Of a DNA stretch of 64,000 nucleotides, positions 1 through 8,537 are shown in pieces. The stretch comes from Haloarcula marina. GTDB lineage: Archaea; Halobacteriota; Halobacteria; Halobacteriales; Haloarculaceae. The position numbers were made by a program, and so were the translations under genes. Within the stretch, counting starts at the first letter, position 1. Each line of letters starts with the position of its first letter. The stretch is taken from the NCBI RefSeq assembly GCF_024218775.1, contig NZ_CP100404.1, forward strand, positions 2,604,001-2,668,000. Direction: 5' to 3'. Under the pieces are notes generated by a model. The model was given only the letters and a program-made list of their open reading frames with translations, did no database searches and was not told the origin of the DNA.

Positions 1-58
1 CGCGTTTCACGAGGTCAGTGCCGCGGCGGAGGTCCTCTAAATCAGTAGCTTCGGACAT
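1..58 (-). CDS. pdxS: Pyridoxal 5'-phosphate synthase PdxS subunit, N-terminal fragment
   Basis: Only the first 19 codons lie in the window, and the gene runs off the left edge. Read on the minus strand from the ATG at 58, the residues begin MSEATDLEDLRRGTDLVKR. This closely matches my recollection of the opening of haloarchaeal PdxS (Pdx1), the ring-closing lyase subunit that makes PLP from ribose 5-phosphate, glyceraldehyde 3-phosphate and PdxT-derived ammonia. A TATA-like box lies about 25 bases upstream, which fits a leaderless start. The call rests on a short stretch, so another protein with a similar start cannot be excluded. Confidence 0.75.
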   Translation of the reverse strand, partial: MSEATDLEDLRRGTDLVKR

Positions 59-78
59 TACTCGCCGCTTGGGACTGG

Positions 79-88
79 ATTTACTTAA
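79..88 (-). promoter_or_regulatory. TATA-like box for pdxS
   Basis: On the minus strand this reads TTAAGTAAAT. It is an AT-rich island in GC-rich DNA, about 25 bases before the pdxS ATG, the usual spacing for a leaderless haloarchaeal promoter. Confidence 0.5.
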
Positions 89-172
89 CCCGTGTCCTTG
101 GCCGGAACGCGAGGCGGGGCCGTCGTCGGCCCGTTTGACGCCCCGAACGACGCCGCGTCAACTGCCAGTGGA

Positions 173-180
173 CTTTTATC
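173..180 (+). promoter_or_regulatory. TATA-like box for the hybrid sensor kinase
   Basis: CTTTTATC is centred about 27 bases before the ATG at 203. It decides that start against the in-frame GTG at 92, which would place the promoter inside the coding sequence. Confidence 0.5.
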
Positions 181-202
181 GTCTACCGATGATTGTGCGG
201 CA

Positions 203-1690
203 ATGGGATGGGAGTGGCCGCCGCGGGAGTGGGACGAACAGATACGCGTCCTCCACGTCGACGACAACAGTGATTTTCTAGACGTGGCGACGGCGATGCT
301 GGCCCGACAGGCCGACGAGTTGAACGTGGTCCCCGTCGACGACCCGGCGAGCGTCACCGACCGCCTCTCGGAGGCGCGGGTCGACTGCATCGTCTCGGAC
401 TACGATATGACGCCGCTGGACGGCCTCGAACTCCTTCGGACGGTTCGCGACGAGTACCCCGACCTCCCGTTCATTCTCTTTACCGGGAAAGGGAGCGAGG
501 AAGTCGCCAGCGAGGCCATCTCCGCGGGCGTCACCGATTACGTCCAGAAGAGCGGCGACAACGAGACGTTCGAGATGCTGTACAACCGCATCGAGAACGC
601 CGTCGACCACGCCCGCACCGAACAGCGACTCGCCTACCAGAGCAGTCTCCTCGACACGATATTCGAGCGGATTCCCCACCACATGTACGTCAAAGACGCC
701 GAGGGGCGGCACCTCCGCGTCAGCGAGGCCCACGTCGACGACCCCGCTGCCGTCATCGGCAAGACCGACACCGAGATGTACCCCGAAATCCACGCCGAGG
801 ACACCTACAGGGACGATATGCAGGTTATCGAGGAAGGGGACCCGATAATCCACAAGGAAGAGCAGACCATCGCGGAGGTCAGCAAGACGTACAGTTTCGA
901 CAACCTCTACGACAACTACGAGAAGGATGTCGTCACCGACAAACAGCGGTACAACGAGTGGGTGCTCACCTCGAAGGTCCCGTGGCGCGACGAGGACGGA
1001 GACATCGTCGGCCTCATCGGCATCACCCTCGACATCAGCGACCAGAAACACTACGAACAGTCCCTCGAACGCCACACCGAGCGACTCGAACAGTTCCTCG
1101 CCGAGGTGGCCCACGACGTCCGCTCGCCGCTACAGGTCGCCAGTGCCAACGCCGCGTTGCTCCGCGACGACGTGGACGGCGACGACGCACGCGATAGACT
1201 GGACGCTATCGAGCGGAATCACGACCGCATCGCCGCGCTGGCCGACGAACTCGCGAACTTCGCCCGCCACGGCGACGTGGAACCCACGCCCGAACCGGTC
1301 GACCTGAACGAGATGGTCGCGGACGCGTGGGCCAGTCACGCCACCGACGAGGCGACCCTCACGGTCGGGGACCTCCCGACGGTGGAGGCCGACCGGACCG
1401 AACTGCGACGGTTGGTCGACAACCTCGTCGACAACGCCATCGACCACGCGGGGACGGAGGCGGCGGTGACGGTCGGCCCCATCGACGGCGGCGGGTTCTA
1501 CGTCGCCGACGACGGCCCCGGCGTCCCGGCGGACGAACGCGCGACCGTGTTCGAGACTGGCTACACCACCGCCGCCGACGGAACCGGACTCGGCCTCGCA
1601 ATCGTCGACACCGTCGCCGACCGCCACGACTGGACGGTATCGGTCACCGACAGCGAGGACGGCGGCGCGCGCTTCGAGATACACGTCTGA
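203..1690 (+). CDS. Receiver-PAS-histidine kinase hybrid protein
   Basis: A 495-residue cytoplasmic signalling protein with three modules. Residues 14-130 form a receiver with the acidic pair DD at 20-21, a likely phospho-acceptor Asp66 in VSDYDM, and the TGKG lysine loop. Residues 140-280 form a PAS sensor domain. Residues 290-495 form the kinase: the H-box is HDVRSPLQ with phospho-acceptor His304, the N-box is around Asn407-411, and the glycine loops are DDGPGVP and GTGLGLAIV near 460. There are no membrane segments, so the signal is probably internal. No separate output regulator is adjacent, so its partner is unknown. The order receiver, PAS, HisKA, HATPase is common in haloarchaea. The ATG at 203 was chosen from the TATA box at 173-180. 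Confidence 0.9.
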   Translation: MGWEWPPREWDEQIRVLHVDDNSDFLDVATAMLARQADELNVVPVDDPASVTDRLSEARVDCIVSDYDMTPLDGLELLRTVRDEYPDLPFILFTGKGSEEVASEAISAGVTDYVQKSGDNETFEMLYNRIENAVDHARTEQRLAYQSSLLDTIFERIPHHMYVKDAEGRHLRVSEAHVDDPAAVIGKTDTEMYPEIHAEDTYRDDMQVIEEGDPIIHKEEQTIAEVSKTYSFDNLYDNYEKDVVTDKQRYNEWVLTSKVPWRDEDGDIVGLIGITLDISDQKHYEQSLERHTERLEQFLAEVAHDVRSPLQVASANAALLRDDVDGDDARDRLDAIERNHDRIAALADELANFARHGDVEPTPEPVDLNEMVADAWASHATDEATLTVGDLPTVEADRTELRRLVDNLVDNAIDHAGTEAAVTVGPIDGGGFYVADDGPGVPADERATVFETGYTTAADGTGLGLAIVDTVADRHDWTVSVTDSEDGGARFEIHV

Positions 1691-1741
1691 AGGAGTCGCC
1701 CGACCGCTACCGTTTTGGCCGCCCCACTCTACCGCTCGGAC

Positions 1742-2509
1742 ATGGCTACAGAGGAGGGCGTCGGCGCGCGCATCGAGGCGCTCGTCGCACGGGTGTTCGA
1801 CGACCGGTTGCCCGCGCCGGAGGGACTGCCGCGGTACGTCGCACCGCTCCCGCGATGGCTGGAGAACGTCGGCCTCCGACTGGCGTGGCCCATCGCCATC
1901 GTCAACCTCCTCGGGACGCTCTTCGGCTTCTGGTACTACGCGGGCCGACCGCTGAACCTCGCGCCGCCGCTCGTCGAGGGGCAACTCGGGGCGGCCCCGG
2001 TGCTGGCGTATCCGCTCATCCCCGACTCGCCCGTGGCGACGATGTTCATCGGCCTCTCGTTCGTCGCGTGGAAACTCGACTGGGACGCCCAGTGGCTCCA
2101 CATGCTCGCCTTCTTCGGCTGTATCAAACTCGGCCTGTGGACGCCGTTCGTCCAGTTGGTCGTCAACGGCGTCGGCTCGATTCCGCTGTGGCTCTACTGG
2201 TTCCTCGTCCTCTCGCACATGGCGATGGCCGTCGAGGCGTTCCTCATCCACCGCTACGCGAGCTTTTCGGTTCCCGCGGTGGCCGTCGCCGTCGTCTGGT
2301 ACGGCTTCAACGACGTGGTCGACTACTTCGTGCCGGTGCTGGGCGGCCCACATCACACCTGGCTCCGCGGCGAACCCGTCGTCGCCGCCTACCAGTTCGA
2401 CCACACCGTCCTCGCCCACGACCTCGCGGCGGGATGGGCTGTCGTCCTGACGATTCTCGCGACGTTTCTCGCTCTCTCGACGCGCATCGAGAAGGTGAAG
2501 CGACGCTGA
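1742..2509 (+). CDS. DUF1405 family multi-spanning membrane protein
   Basis: A 255-residue membrane protein that I recognise as DUF1405, a family found in haloarchaea and some Bacillota with no assigned activity. A charged cytoplasmic N-terminus of about 45 residues precedes at least six hydrophobic segments. Aromatic and histidine-rich loops occur, such as FGFWYYAGRP, WLHMLAFFGCIKLG and GGPHHTWLRG. The conserved His residues near the membrane face could bind metal or haem, but that is inference. It lies 51 bases after the kinase gene and is probably transcribed with it or from its own start. Confidence 0.75.
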   Translation: MATEEGVGARIEALVARVFDDRLPAPEGLPRYVAPLPRWLENVGLRLAWPIAIVNLLGTLFGFWYYAGRPLNLAPPLVEGQLGAAPVLAYPLIPDSPVATMFIGLSFVAWKLDWDAQWLHMLAFFGCIKLGLWTPFVQLVVNGVGSIPLWLYWFLVLSHMAMAVEAFLIHRYASFSVPAVAVAVVWYGFNDVVDYFVPVLGGPHHTWLRGEPVVAAYQFDHTVLAHDLAAGWAVVLTILATFLALSTRIEKVKRR

Positions 2510-2523
2510 CCGACCGCACAGCC

Positions 2524-2943
2524 TCAGTTCTCGGCGTCGGCCGTCGACCGTTTTGCGTGGATAGATAGCCCCATTGCCACGAACACGCAGACGAGCGCGC
2601 CGACGCCGACGGCGGCCGCTGCCACGTCCCACGGGAACGACCGGCCGATGCGACCGAGCACCGACGGTTCGACGCCCGTCCTGTCCAGCAGGCGGGCCTG
2701 CGTCCCGGCGTAGTCGAACCCGAAGGCGACGCTCGCGACGCCGATACCCGCGAGGCCGACGCCGCCGACGCGGGCCGACAGTCGTTCGGTGCGGGACTCG
2801 GCCCGCCGACGGAACAGCCACCCGTAGCCGGTGCCGACGGCGACGCCGAGGAGTCCGCCCCCGAGCGCCGACAGGAACGGGACGGCAAAGAGCGGGTCAG
2901 AAAGCGACTGTAACACTGGCGGACCCACACGACGGGCCAGCAA
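2524..2943 (-). CDS. Small haloarchaeal membrane protein of unknown function
   Basis: A 139-residue protein with about four hydrophobic segments (roughly residues 18-42, 62-80 and 105-130 are clearest) and a positively charged loop RRRAESRTERLSAR between the first two. I do not recognise a family or any catalytic motif. It is convergent with the DUF1405 gene and separated from it by 14 bases, with typical haloarchaeal codon use, so it is likely a real gene. The TTG or GTG codons upstream are less attractive starts than this ATG. Confidence 0.65.
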   Translation of the reverse strand: MLARRVGPPVLQSLSDPLFAVPFLSALGGGLLGVAVGTGYGWLFRRRAESRTERLSARVGGVGLAGIGVASVAFGFDYAGTQARLLDRTGVEPSVLGRIGRSFPWDVAAAAVGVGALVCVFVAMGLSIHAKRSTADAEN

Positions 2944-2970
2944 AAAAGTACGTGGCGGTCAGTCGCCGTC

Positions 2971-3147
2971 TCAGATAGTGAAGGGGTCGTCTTCCTCGCG
3001 CTGTTCGAGGACCCACTCCAGTTCCTCGATGGCGCGCAGTATCGCCACCTCCGCCTCGTCTTCCAGTTCCGAGGAGGGCGGGTCGTGGCTGTCGTACTCG
3101 GCTCGAAGCGCCTCGATGCGGTCGCGAATCGCCGATTCGTCCTGCAT
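2971..3147 (-). CDS. Small acidic coiled-coil-like protein (58 aa)
   Basis: A short reading frame that codes for MQDESAIRDRIEALRAEYD and ends EEDDPFTI. It is rich in Glu, Asp, Arg and Leu with heptad-like spacing, so it is probably helical. Third positions are strongly G/C, as in real haloarchaeal genes. It sits 27 bases upstream of the membrane protein gene on the same strand and may share its message. No function can be named. Confidence 0.6.
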   Translation of the reverse strand: MQDESAIRDRIEALRAEYDSHDPPSSELEDEAEVAILRAIEELEWVLEQREEDDPFTI

Positions 3148-3218
3148 ACAGGGTCTAGCGGCGCATCAACATTGACGGTACTGGTCGCGGCGATGGCCGC
3201 GGGGACGCGGCGAACAGC

Positions 3219-3226
3219 CATATACC
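3219..3226 (+). promoter_or_regulatory. TATA-like box for the CPBP-like gene
   Basis: CATATACC is centred about 29 bases upstream of the GTG at 3252. It supports that GTG as the start rather than a later ATG. Confidence 0.5.
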
Positions 3227-3251
3227 TGACAGCCGAACAGACACTTCGACA

Positions 3252-4094
3252 GTGGCTCCCAACGCGACGGCCGCCGACGGACAGCCCACCGCGGTAGCGC
3301 CGCGGCGGCCTGCGCGAGCGATGGCCGCCGCCGTCGGGACGTTCGTCCTCTGGACCGCCGTCACGTACCTCCTCGAAGGCCGACTGCGAACGCTTCTGCG
3401 TCCCGAAGCCGCGTTCGACCGCGTCACCTACGCTCTCGTCGCGAACGTCCTCGTGGGTACGGTGCTGGCTCTCTGGGTCACCCGCTGGGTAGTCCTCGCG
3501 GGTCACCTCTCGCCCGAACGTCTCGGCCTCCGCTCCGCCCGCCGGACGGCGCTTGCCGTCGTCGTCGCGGGGGCGCTGGGCGGCGGCCTCTTTGTGCTTC
3601 AAGGCCCGCCGTCGACGGACGTGGTCGTGGTGACGAACGCGTTCGCACAGGTCCTCGTCGTCTCTATCGCCGAAGTCGTGGTCTGCTGGGTCCTGCTCGG
3701 CGGAACGGTCGAGTGGGCGCTGTCGGAACGGACCGACCAGCGCGTCGCGACGGTCGGCGCGTCCCTGCTCGCCAGCGCCGCTTTCGGCGTCTATCACGTC
3801 GCCCACAGCCCACCGTTCAACACGCCAGCGATGGTCGGTCTGCTCACCGTCGTCGGCCTCGGAACCAGCCTCGTCTACTTCGGCGGCCGGACGCTGTACG
3901 GCGCGCTGGTCTTTCACAACACGCAGGCGCTGTTCGGCGTCACGCAGGCCCTGGCCGCGAGCGGGCAGTTGGCGGCCTTCGAGACGCCGCAGGTTCCGCT
4001 GTTGGCGATGGCGGGATTCGCCCTGTTCGTGTTGGTGGTCGCGGAACGGACGCTGGTCAGGCGTGCCGCCTCCGAAACACCGACCGCAGAATAG
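3252..4094 (+). CDS. CPBP-family (Abi/CAAX protease-like) membrane protein, degenerate
   Basis: A 280-residue integral membrane protein with about seven to eight hydrophobic segments. The fold signature of the CPBP (type II CAAX prenyl endopeptidase) family is visible: a Glu-containing helix SIAEVVVCWVLLGG, then FGVYHVAHS, then a late His in VFHNTQ. The usual first motif EExxxR is not present as such, because only one Glu remains and there is no following Arg. Proteolytic activity is therefore doubtful. It is convergent with valS, 14 bases away. A GTG start is supported by the TATA box at 3219. Confidence 0.65.
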   Translation: MAPNATAADGQPTAVAPRRPARAMAAAVGTFVLWTAVTYLLEGRLRTLLRPEAAFDRVTYALVANVLVGTVLALWVTRWVVLAGHLSPERLGLRSARRTALAVVVAGALGGGLFVLQGPPSTDVVVVTNAFAQVLVVSIAEVVVCWVLLGGTVEWALSERTDQRVATVGASLLASAAFGVYHVAHSPPFNTPAMVGLLTVVGLGTSLVYFGGRTLYGALVFHNTQALFGVTQALAASGQLAAFETPQVPLLAMAGFALFVLVVAERTLVRRAASETPTAE

Positions 4095-4108
4095 GCGCGA
4101 CCGGTCGC

Positions 4109-6829
4109 TTACCGGACGACGACGACGGCGTTCTCCGTCTCGGTCATCTCGCCCTCGCCGGAGTAGGTGCGTGACTCTTCGACGGCGAACATCTCCGCGT
4201 CGAGTTCGAACTCGCCACCGGCGACGACCAGCGTGTCGCCGTCGATTTCGTAGTCGCCCTCGGCGATGGCGGCGTCGATGTCGCCGACGGAACTCCCGAA
4301 CTCCGGCCCGACGACGGAGTAGTCGAGGTCGATGTCGCTGACTTCGGTGGTGATGTCCGGGGCGTCCGCGAACGTCTCCAGCGTGTCGACGTGCATCGCC
4401 TCGGCGATGGCCGCGGCGAACCCGTCGACGTGGCCGTACACCTCGACGTGTTCGAGGTCCGCGTTCAGCGGCAGGCCGTTCTCGGTCTTGTAGCGGCGGA
4501 GCGCGGAGACGACTTCCATCGCCGTCTCGCCCGCGTCGAGGTCGGCCTCGTAGCCGCCCGCGACTGGCCAGTCGGTGGTGTGGACCGACTCGGATTCGTC
4601 GTAGATGCGGTCCCACAGTTCCTCCGTGATGTGCGGGAGGAACGGCGCGAACAGTTTCAGGAAGGTGCGGTGGGCGGTGAGGAGCGTGTACTCCGTCGAG
4701 GCGTCGCCGCCGTCCGAGAGTCGCTGTTTCGCGATTTCGAGGTAGTCGTCACAGAACGTGTTCCAGAAGAACGAGCGCAGTTCGTTACGGGCCTTCGAGA
4801 ACGCGTAGTCCTCGAACTTCGCCGTGACCGAGTCGATGGTCGCGTCGAGTTCGGCCAGTAGCCAGCGGTCGACGGCCGAGAGGTCCTCGTCGGCCACGTC
4901 GCCGACGGCGTCGTGGGCGGGCGTGAGTTGGTCGACGAGGCGGGAGGCGTTCCAGAGCTTCTGGAGCAGGCGCTCGCCCGCTTCGAGGTCGCCCTCCTTG
5001 TACGGGAAGTCGTCGCCGATGGAGGTCCCGGCGGCCCAGTAACGGGCGGCGTCGACCGGGAAGTTCTCCAGCACCTCGCTGGGCGGGATGACGTTGCCCT
5101 TGGACTTCGACATCGCCTCGCGGTTCTCGTCGAGGACCATCCCGTTGACCATGACGTTCTCGAAGGGCACCTCGTCGGTGTGCTCGTAGCACTTGACGAC
5201 GGTGTGGAACAGCCAGAAGGAGATGATGTCGTGGCCCTGCGGGCGCAGGTCGAACGGGTACAGTTCGTCCATCGCCATCTCGAAAGCGCCGTCGGTGATG
5301 GACTGGGGTTCGTCCTCGTCGCTGTCGGTGGCGTCGTCCGCGGTCCACTCCCACCCGGCGTTGACCAGCGGCGTGAGCGAGGAGGTGGCCCACGTGTCGA
5401 AGACGTCCTCCTCGGGCGTGAACGTGTCGTGGCCACAGGACGGACAGTTCTCGACCGGCGGGTCGTCCGAGAGCGGGTCGGCGGGCAGTTGGTCGGGTTC
5501 GGCGAGGACCGGGTCGCCGCAGTCGTCGCAGTACCAGACCGGAATCGGGATGCCCGAGTCGCGCTGTCGGGAGATACACCAGTCCCACTCAAGCCCCTCT
5601 ATCCAGTGTTGATACCGGCTGTACATCTTCTCCGGGAACCACTCCATGTCCCGACCGGCCTGCAGGTACTCTTCCTTCTTGTCGAGCAGTTTGATGTACC
5701 ACTGCTCGGTGACGAGGTACTCGACTTCGACGCCGCAGCGCTCGTGGACCTGCACGGTGTGCTCGTGGTCGCGCGATTCCAGCAGGTACCCCTCGACGTC
5801 CAAGTCCTCGATGATGGCGGCGCGGGCCTGCGTCGTGCTCATGCCCTCGTAGTCGCCCGCGACTTCGGTCATCGTCGCGGACTCGTCGATAGCCAGACGG
5901 AGGTCCAGGTCGTGGGCCTGATACCACTCGATGTCGTTCTGGTCGCCGAACGTACAGCACATGACGAGGCCGCTACCGGTCTCCATGTCGACGCGTTCGT
6001 CGGCGATGATGGGGACCTCTTGGCCGAACAGCGGGACCTTCGCGGTGCCGCCGACGAGGTGCTGGTTCTCGTCGTCGTCCGGGTGGACGAACACGGAGAC
6101 ACACGCCGGGAGGAGTTCCGGGCGCGTCGTCGAGATGGTGAACGTCTCGTCCTCGACGGGGCCGTTCGCGTCTTCCACGAGGTCGAAGGCGATGTCGTTG
6201 AACTTCGTGTGTTTGTCCTCGTCTTCCTGTTCGACCTGCGAGATGGCCGTCTCGCAGTCCGGACACCAGATGGTCGGCGCGCGCTGGCGGTACTCCCGAC
6301 CCTGTTCGTACAGGTCGAGGAAGGAGAGTTGGGAGATGCGCTGGACGCGCGGTTCGATGGTCTTGTAGGTGTTGTCCCAGTCGACCGAAATCGCGAGCGA
6401 CTGCACGTCCTCGGTGAACTCGTCCTCGTACTCCGTGCAGACGGCGCGGCACTTCTCCTGGAACTCGCGGCGCTCGAAGTCCTGATGCCGGATGCCCAGT
6501 TCGCGCTCGGTCAGGCGCTCGGAGGCGATGCCGTTGTCGTCGTAGCCGAAGGGGAAGTAGACGGTGTCGTCGGCCATCCGGTGGTAGCGGGCGACGAAGT
6601 CCTGCAGGGTGAACTGGTAGAGGTGGCCCATGTGCAGGTTGCCCGACACCGTCGGCGGCGGCGTGTCGATGCTGAATCGGGTGTCGGCGTCGCCGTCGTA
6701 GGCGTAGGTGTCCGCGGTCACCCAGTGGTCTTGCCACTTCGGTTCTATCTCGGCGGGGTCGTACTCCCCGTCGAGGGACTGCTGGTCGGCGGGCGATTCG
6801 TCGGTCGGCGGGTCCTGTGTGTCACTCAT
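4109..6829 (-). CDS. valS: Valine--tRNA ligase
   Basis: A 906-residue class I aminoacyl-tRNA synthetase that charges tRNA-Val in the cytoplasm. The HIGH signature is HMGH at 66-69 and the KMSKS loop is MSKSK at 573-577. Two zinc-type cysteine pairs are visible, CPDC near 190 and CDDC with CPSC near 430-465, as in archaeal ValRS. The editing (CP1) domain lies between, and an anticodon-binding helical domain follows the KMSKS loop. The length matches archaeal ValRS. The acidic N-terminal extension is typical of haloarchaeal proteins. The gene stands alone, with a 280-base spacer to the next gene. Confidence 0.97.
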   Translation of the reverse strand: MSDTQDPPTDESPADQQSLDGEYDPAEIEPKWQDHWVTADTYAYDGDADTRFSIDTPPPTVSGNLHMGHLYQFTLQDFVARYHRMADDTVYFPFGYDDNGIASERLTERELGIRHQDFERREFQEKCRAVCTEYEDEFTEDVQSLAISVDWDNTYKTIEPRVQRISQLSFLDLYEQGREYRQRAPTIWCPDCETAISQVEQEDEDKHTKFNDIAFDLVEDANGPVEDETFTISTTRPELLPACVSVFVHPDDDENQHLVGGTAKVPLFGQEVPIIADERVDMETGSGLVMCCTFGDQNDIEWYQAHDLDLRLAIDESATMTEVAGDYEGMSTTQARAAIIEDLDVEGYLLESRDHEHTVQVHERCGVEVEYLVTEQWYIKLLDKKEEYLQAGRDMEWFPEKMYSRYQHWIEGLEWDWCISRQRDSGIPIPVWYCDDCGDPVLAEPDQLPADPLSDDPPVENCPSCGHDTFTPEEDVFDTWATSSLTPLVNAGWEWTADDATDSDEDEPQSITDGAFEMAMDELYPFDLRPQGHDIISFWLFHTVVKCYEHTDEVPFENVMVNGMVLDENREAMSKSKGNVIPPSEVLENFPVDAARYWAAGTSIGDDFPYKEGDLEAGERLLQKLWNASRLVDQLTPAHDAVGDVADEDLSAVDRWLLAELDATIDSVTAKFEDYAFSKARNELRSFFWNTFCDDYLEIAKQRLSDGGDASTEYTLLTAHRTFLKLFAPFLPHITEELWDRIYDESESVHTTDWPVAGGYEADLDAGETAMEVVSALRRYKTENGLPLNADLEHVEVYGHVDGFAAAIAEAMHVDTLETFADAPDITTEVSDIDLDYSVVGPEFGSSVGDIDAAIAEGDYEIDGDTLVVAGGEFELDAEMFAVEESRTYSGEGEMTETENAVVVVR

Positions 6830-7109
6830 GTGTAGACTGTGGCGGGTCGGTCGAAAACGGTGCGCGCGTCGGCGGTGGGGATTAGTGGGGCGTGGAGACC
6901 CCTACTACGGGTCCGAGAACGGGTCGGGAGACTGCTCGACGCGCCATTACCTATACGTGGGCCAACCGGGGGCTAAACGACTTCGGTTTGCCGTCGCTCG
7001 GCGGCGGTCGTTTGCGAGTCTCGCGCCGGGCGCTATCGAACGAGTACGTGATGACAAATATGTATCAAGCGTTATCGCTGAGAGTGTAGAAGTGTTAGAT
7101 TGATAATAG

Positions 7110-8537
7110 ATGTCCCAACGACTCGACGACAGCGAACTGACCGAGCGCATCGACGACCTCCGGGCGGCGTTCCGGGGCGAAATTCTGCGTCCCGACGACG
7201 AGGGGTACGAGGAAGTGCGGTCGGTGTGGAACGGCATGATAGACCGCAGACCCGCGGTCATCACGCGGGCGACCGGCACCGCCGACGTGGTCGCGGCCGT
7301 CGACTTCGCGCGGGAGGCCGGACTGGAACTGTCGATTCACGGCGGCGGCCACAACGCCGCGGGCAACGCGGTCACCGACGGCGGCCTGATGCTGGACCTC
7401 TCGCCGATGGACGGCGTGTTCGTCGACCCGGCGGCACGGACGGCGTGGGTCGGCGGCGGGGCGACGCTGGGCGACATCGACAGCGAGACGCAACTGTTCG
7501 ACCTCGCGGCCCCGCTGGGCGTCGTCTCGGAGACGGGCGTCGCCGGACTGACGCTCAACGGCGGCTACGGCCACCTGTCGCGGGAGTTCGGTCTGGCCGC
7601 CGACAACGTCGTCTCGGCACAGGTGGTGACCGCCGACGGCGCGGTCCGAATCGCGAGCGAAGACACCAACGAGGACCTGTTCTGGGCGATTCGCGGCGGC
7701 GGCGGGAACTTCGGCGTCGTCACCGCCTTCCAGTTCCGACTCCACGATATCGGCCCCGAAGTGTACGGCTTCTTCCCGTGGTTCCACGGGGACGACGCGC
7801 GGACCGTCTTAGAGGGGTTCCGCGAGTGGACCGAAGACGCGCCGCGACACGCGAGCGCCATCCCGTTCGTCGCACACGTGCCCGAACTCGAGGAGTTCCC
7901 GGAGGCCGCGTGGGGCGAACCGGCCGTCGCGCTCCTCGGCGCGTACCGCGGCGACGACTTTTCGCAGGCCCCCGTGGTGTACGAACCGATACTGGAGCGC
8001 GCGACGCCGCTCGCGGACCTCAGCGGACCGATGAACTTCGTCGACCTCCAGTCGATGCTCGACGAGGACTACCCGGACGGCATGCGTTACTACTGGAAGT
8101 CCATCTTCGTCGCCGAGGCGAGCGACGAGGTGTTCGACATCATGGTCGAGTACAACGAGTCGGCTCCCTCCGACCTCTCGACCGTCGACCTCTGGCACCT
8201 CGGCGGCGCCGTCGCCGACCGCCCGCAGGACGCGACGGCGTTCTATCACCGCGATAAGCCGTTCATGGTCACCTTCGAGGCCAACTGGGAGGACCCCGAA
8301 GACGACGACGCCAACATCGAGTGGGCGCGCGAGGGGTTCGCCGCGCTGGAGTCGCTCGACATCGCCTCGGGCCGCTACGGGAACTTCCCGGGGTTCGCGG
8401 ACGACCCGGCGACGATGCTGTTCGGCGATAACTACGAGCGACTGGTCGACGTGAAGACGGAGTACGACCCCGAGAACCTGTTCCGTCTGAACCAGAACAT
8501 CGCGCCGCGGGGCTGGGAAGAGGGCGGGGACAGCTAG
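7110..8537 (+). CDS. FAD-binding oxidoreductase, PCMH/berberine-bridge-like
   Basis: A 475-residue flavoprotein. The FAD-binding PCMH fold spans roughly residues 45-215, with the flavin-linking motif GGGH at 78-81, where His81 is the expected 8-alpha covalent attachment site. The second attachment Cys seen in bicovalent berberine-bridge enzymes is absent here. The C-terminus carries the BBE motif near YDPENLFRLNQN. Such enzymes oxidise sugars, alkaloids or other hydroxylated compounds, but the substrate cannot be read from the sequence. The upstream 280-base spacer is AT-rich near 7040-7108, with a GTTATC element near 7069, and probably holds the promoter. Its stop abuts the stop of the convergent HFX_2341-type regulator. 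Confidence 0.85.
   Translation: MSQRLDDSELTERIDDLRAAFRGEILRPDDEGYEEVRSVWNGMIDRRPAVITRATGTADVVAAVDFAREAGLELSIHGGGHNAAGNAVTDGGLMLDLSPMDGVFVDPAARTAWVGGGATLGDIDSETQLFDLAAPLGVVSETGVAGLTLNGGYGHLSREFGLAADNVVSAQVVTADGAVRIASEDTNEDLFWAIRGGGGNFGVVTAFQFRLHDIGPEVYGFFPWFHGDDARTVLEGFREWTEDAPRHASAIPFVAHVPELEEFPEAAWGEPAVALLGAYRGDDFSQAPVVYEPILERATPLADLSGPMNFVDLQSMLDEDYPDGMRYYWKSIFVAEASDEVFDIMVEYNESAPSDLSTVDLWHLGGAVADRPQDATAFYHRDKPFMVTFEANWEDPEDDDANIEWAREGFAALESLDIASGRYGNFPGFADDPATMLFGDNYERLVDVKTEYDPENLFRLNQNIAPRGWEEGGDS

Noticed and set aside
92-202. GTG start at 92 for the hybrid kinase
   Set aside because: It lies upstream of the probable TATA box at 173, and the extra 37 residues have no conserved character.
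4913-6835. Plus-strand open frame of 640 codons opposite valS
   Set aside because: Antisense shadow of valS in GC-rich DNA. Its Val/Asp/Leu-rich text has no family features.
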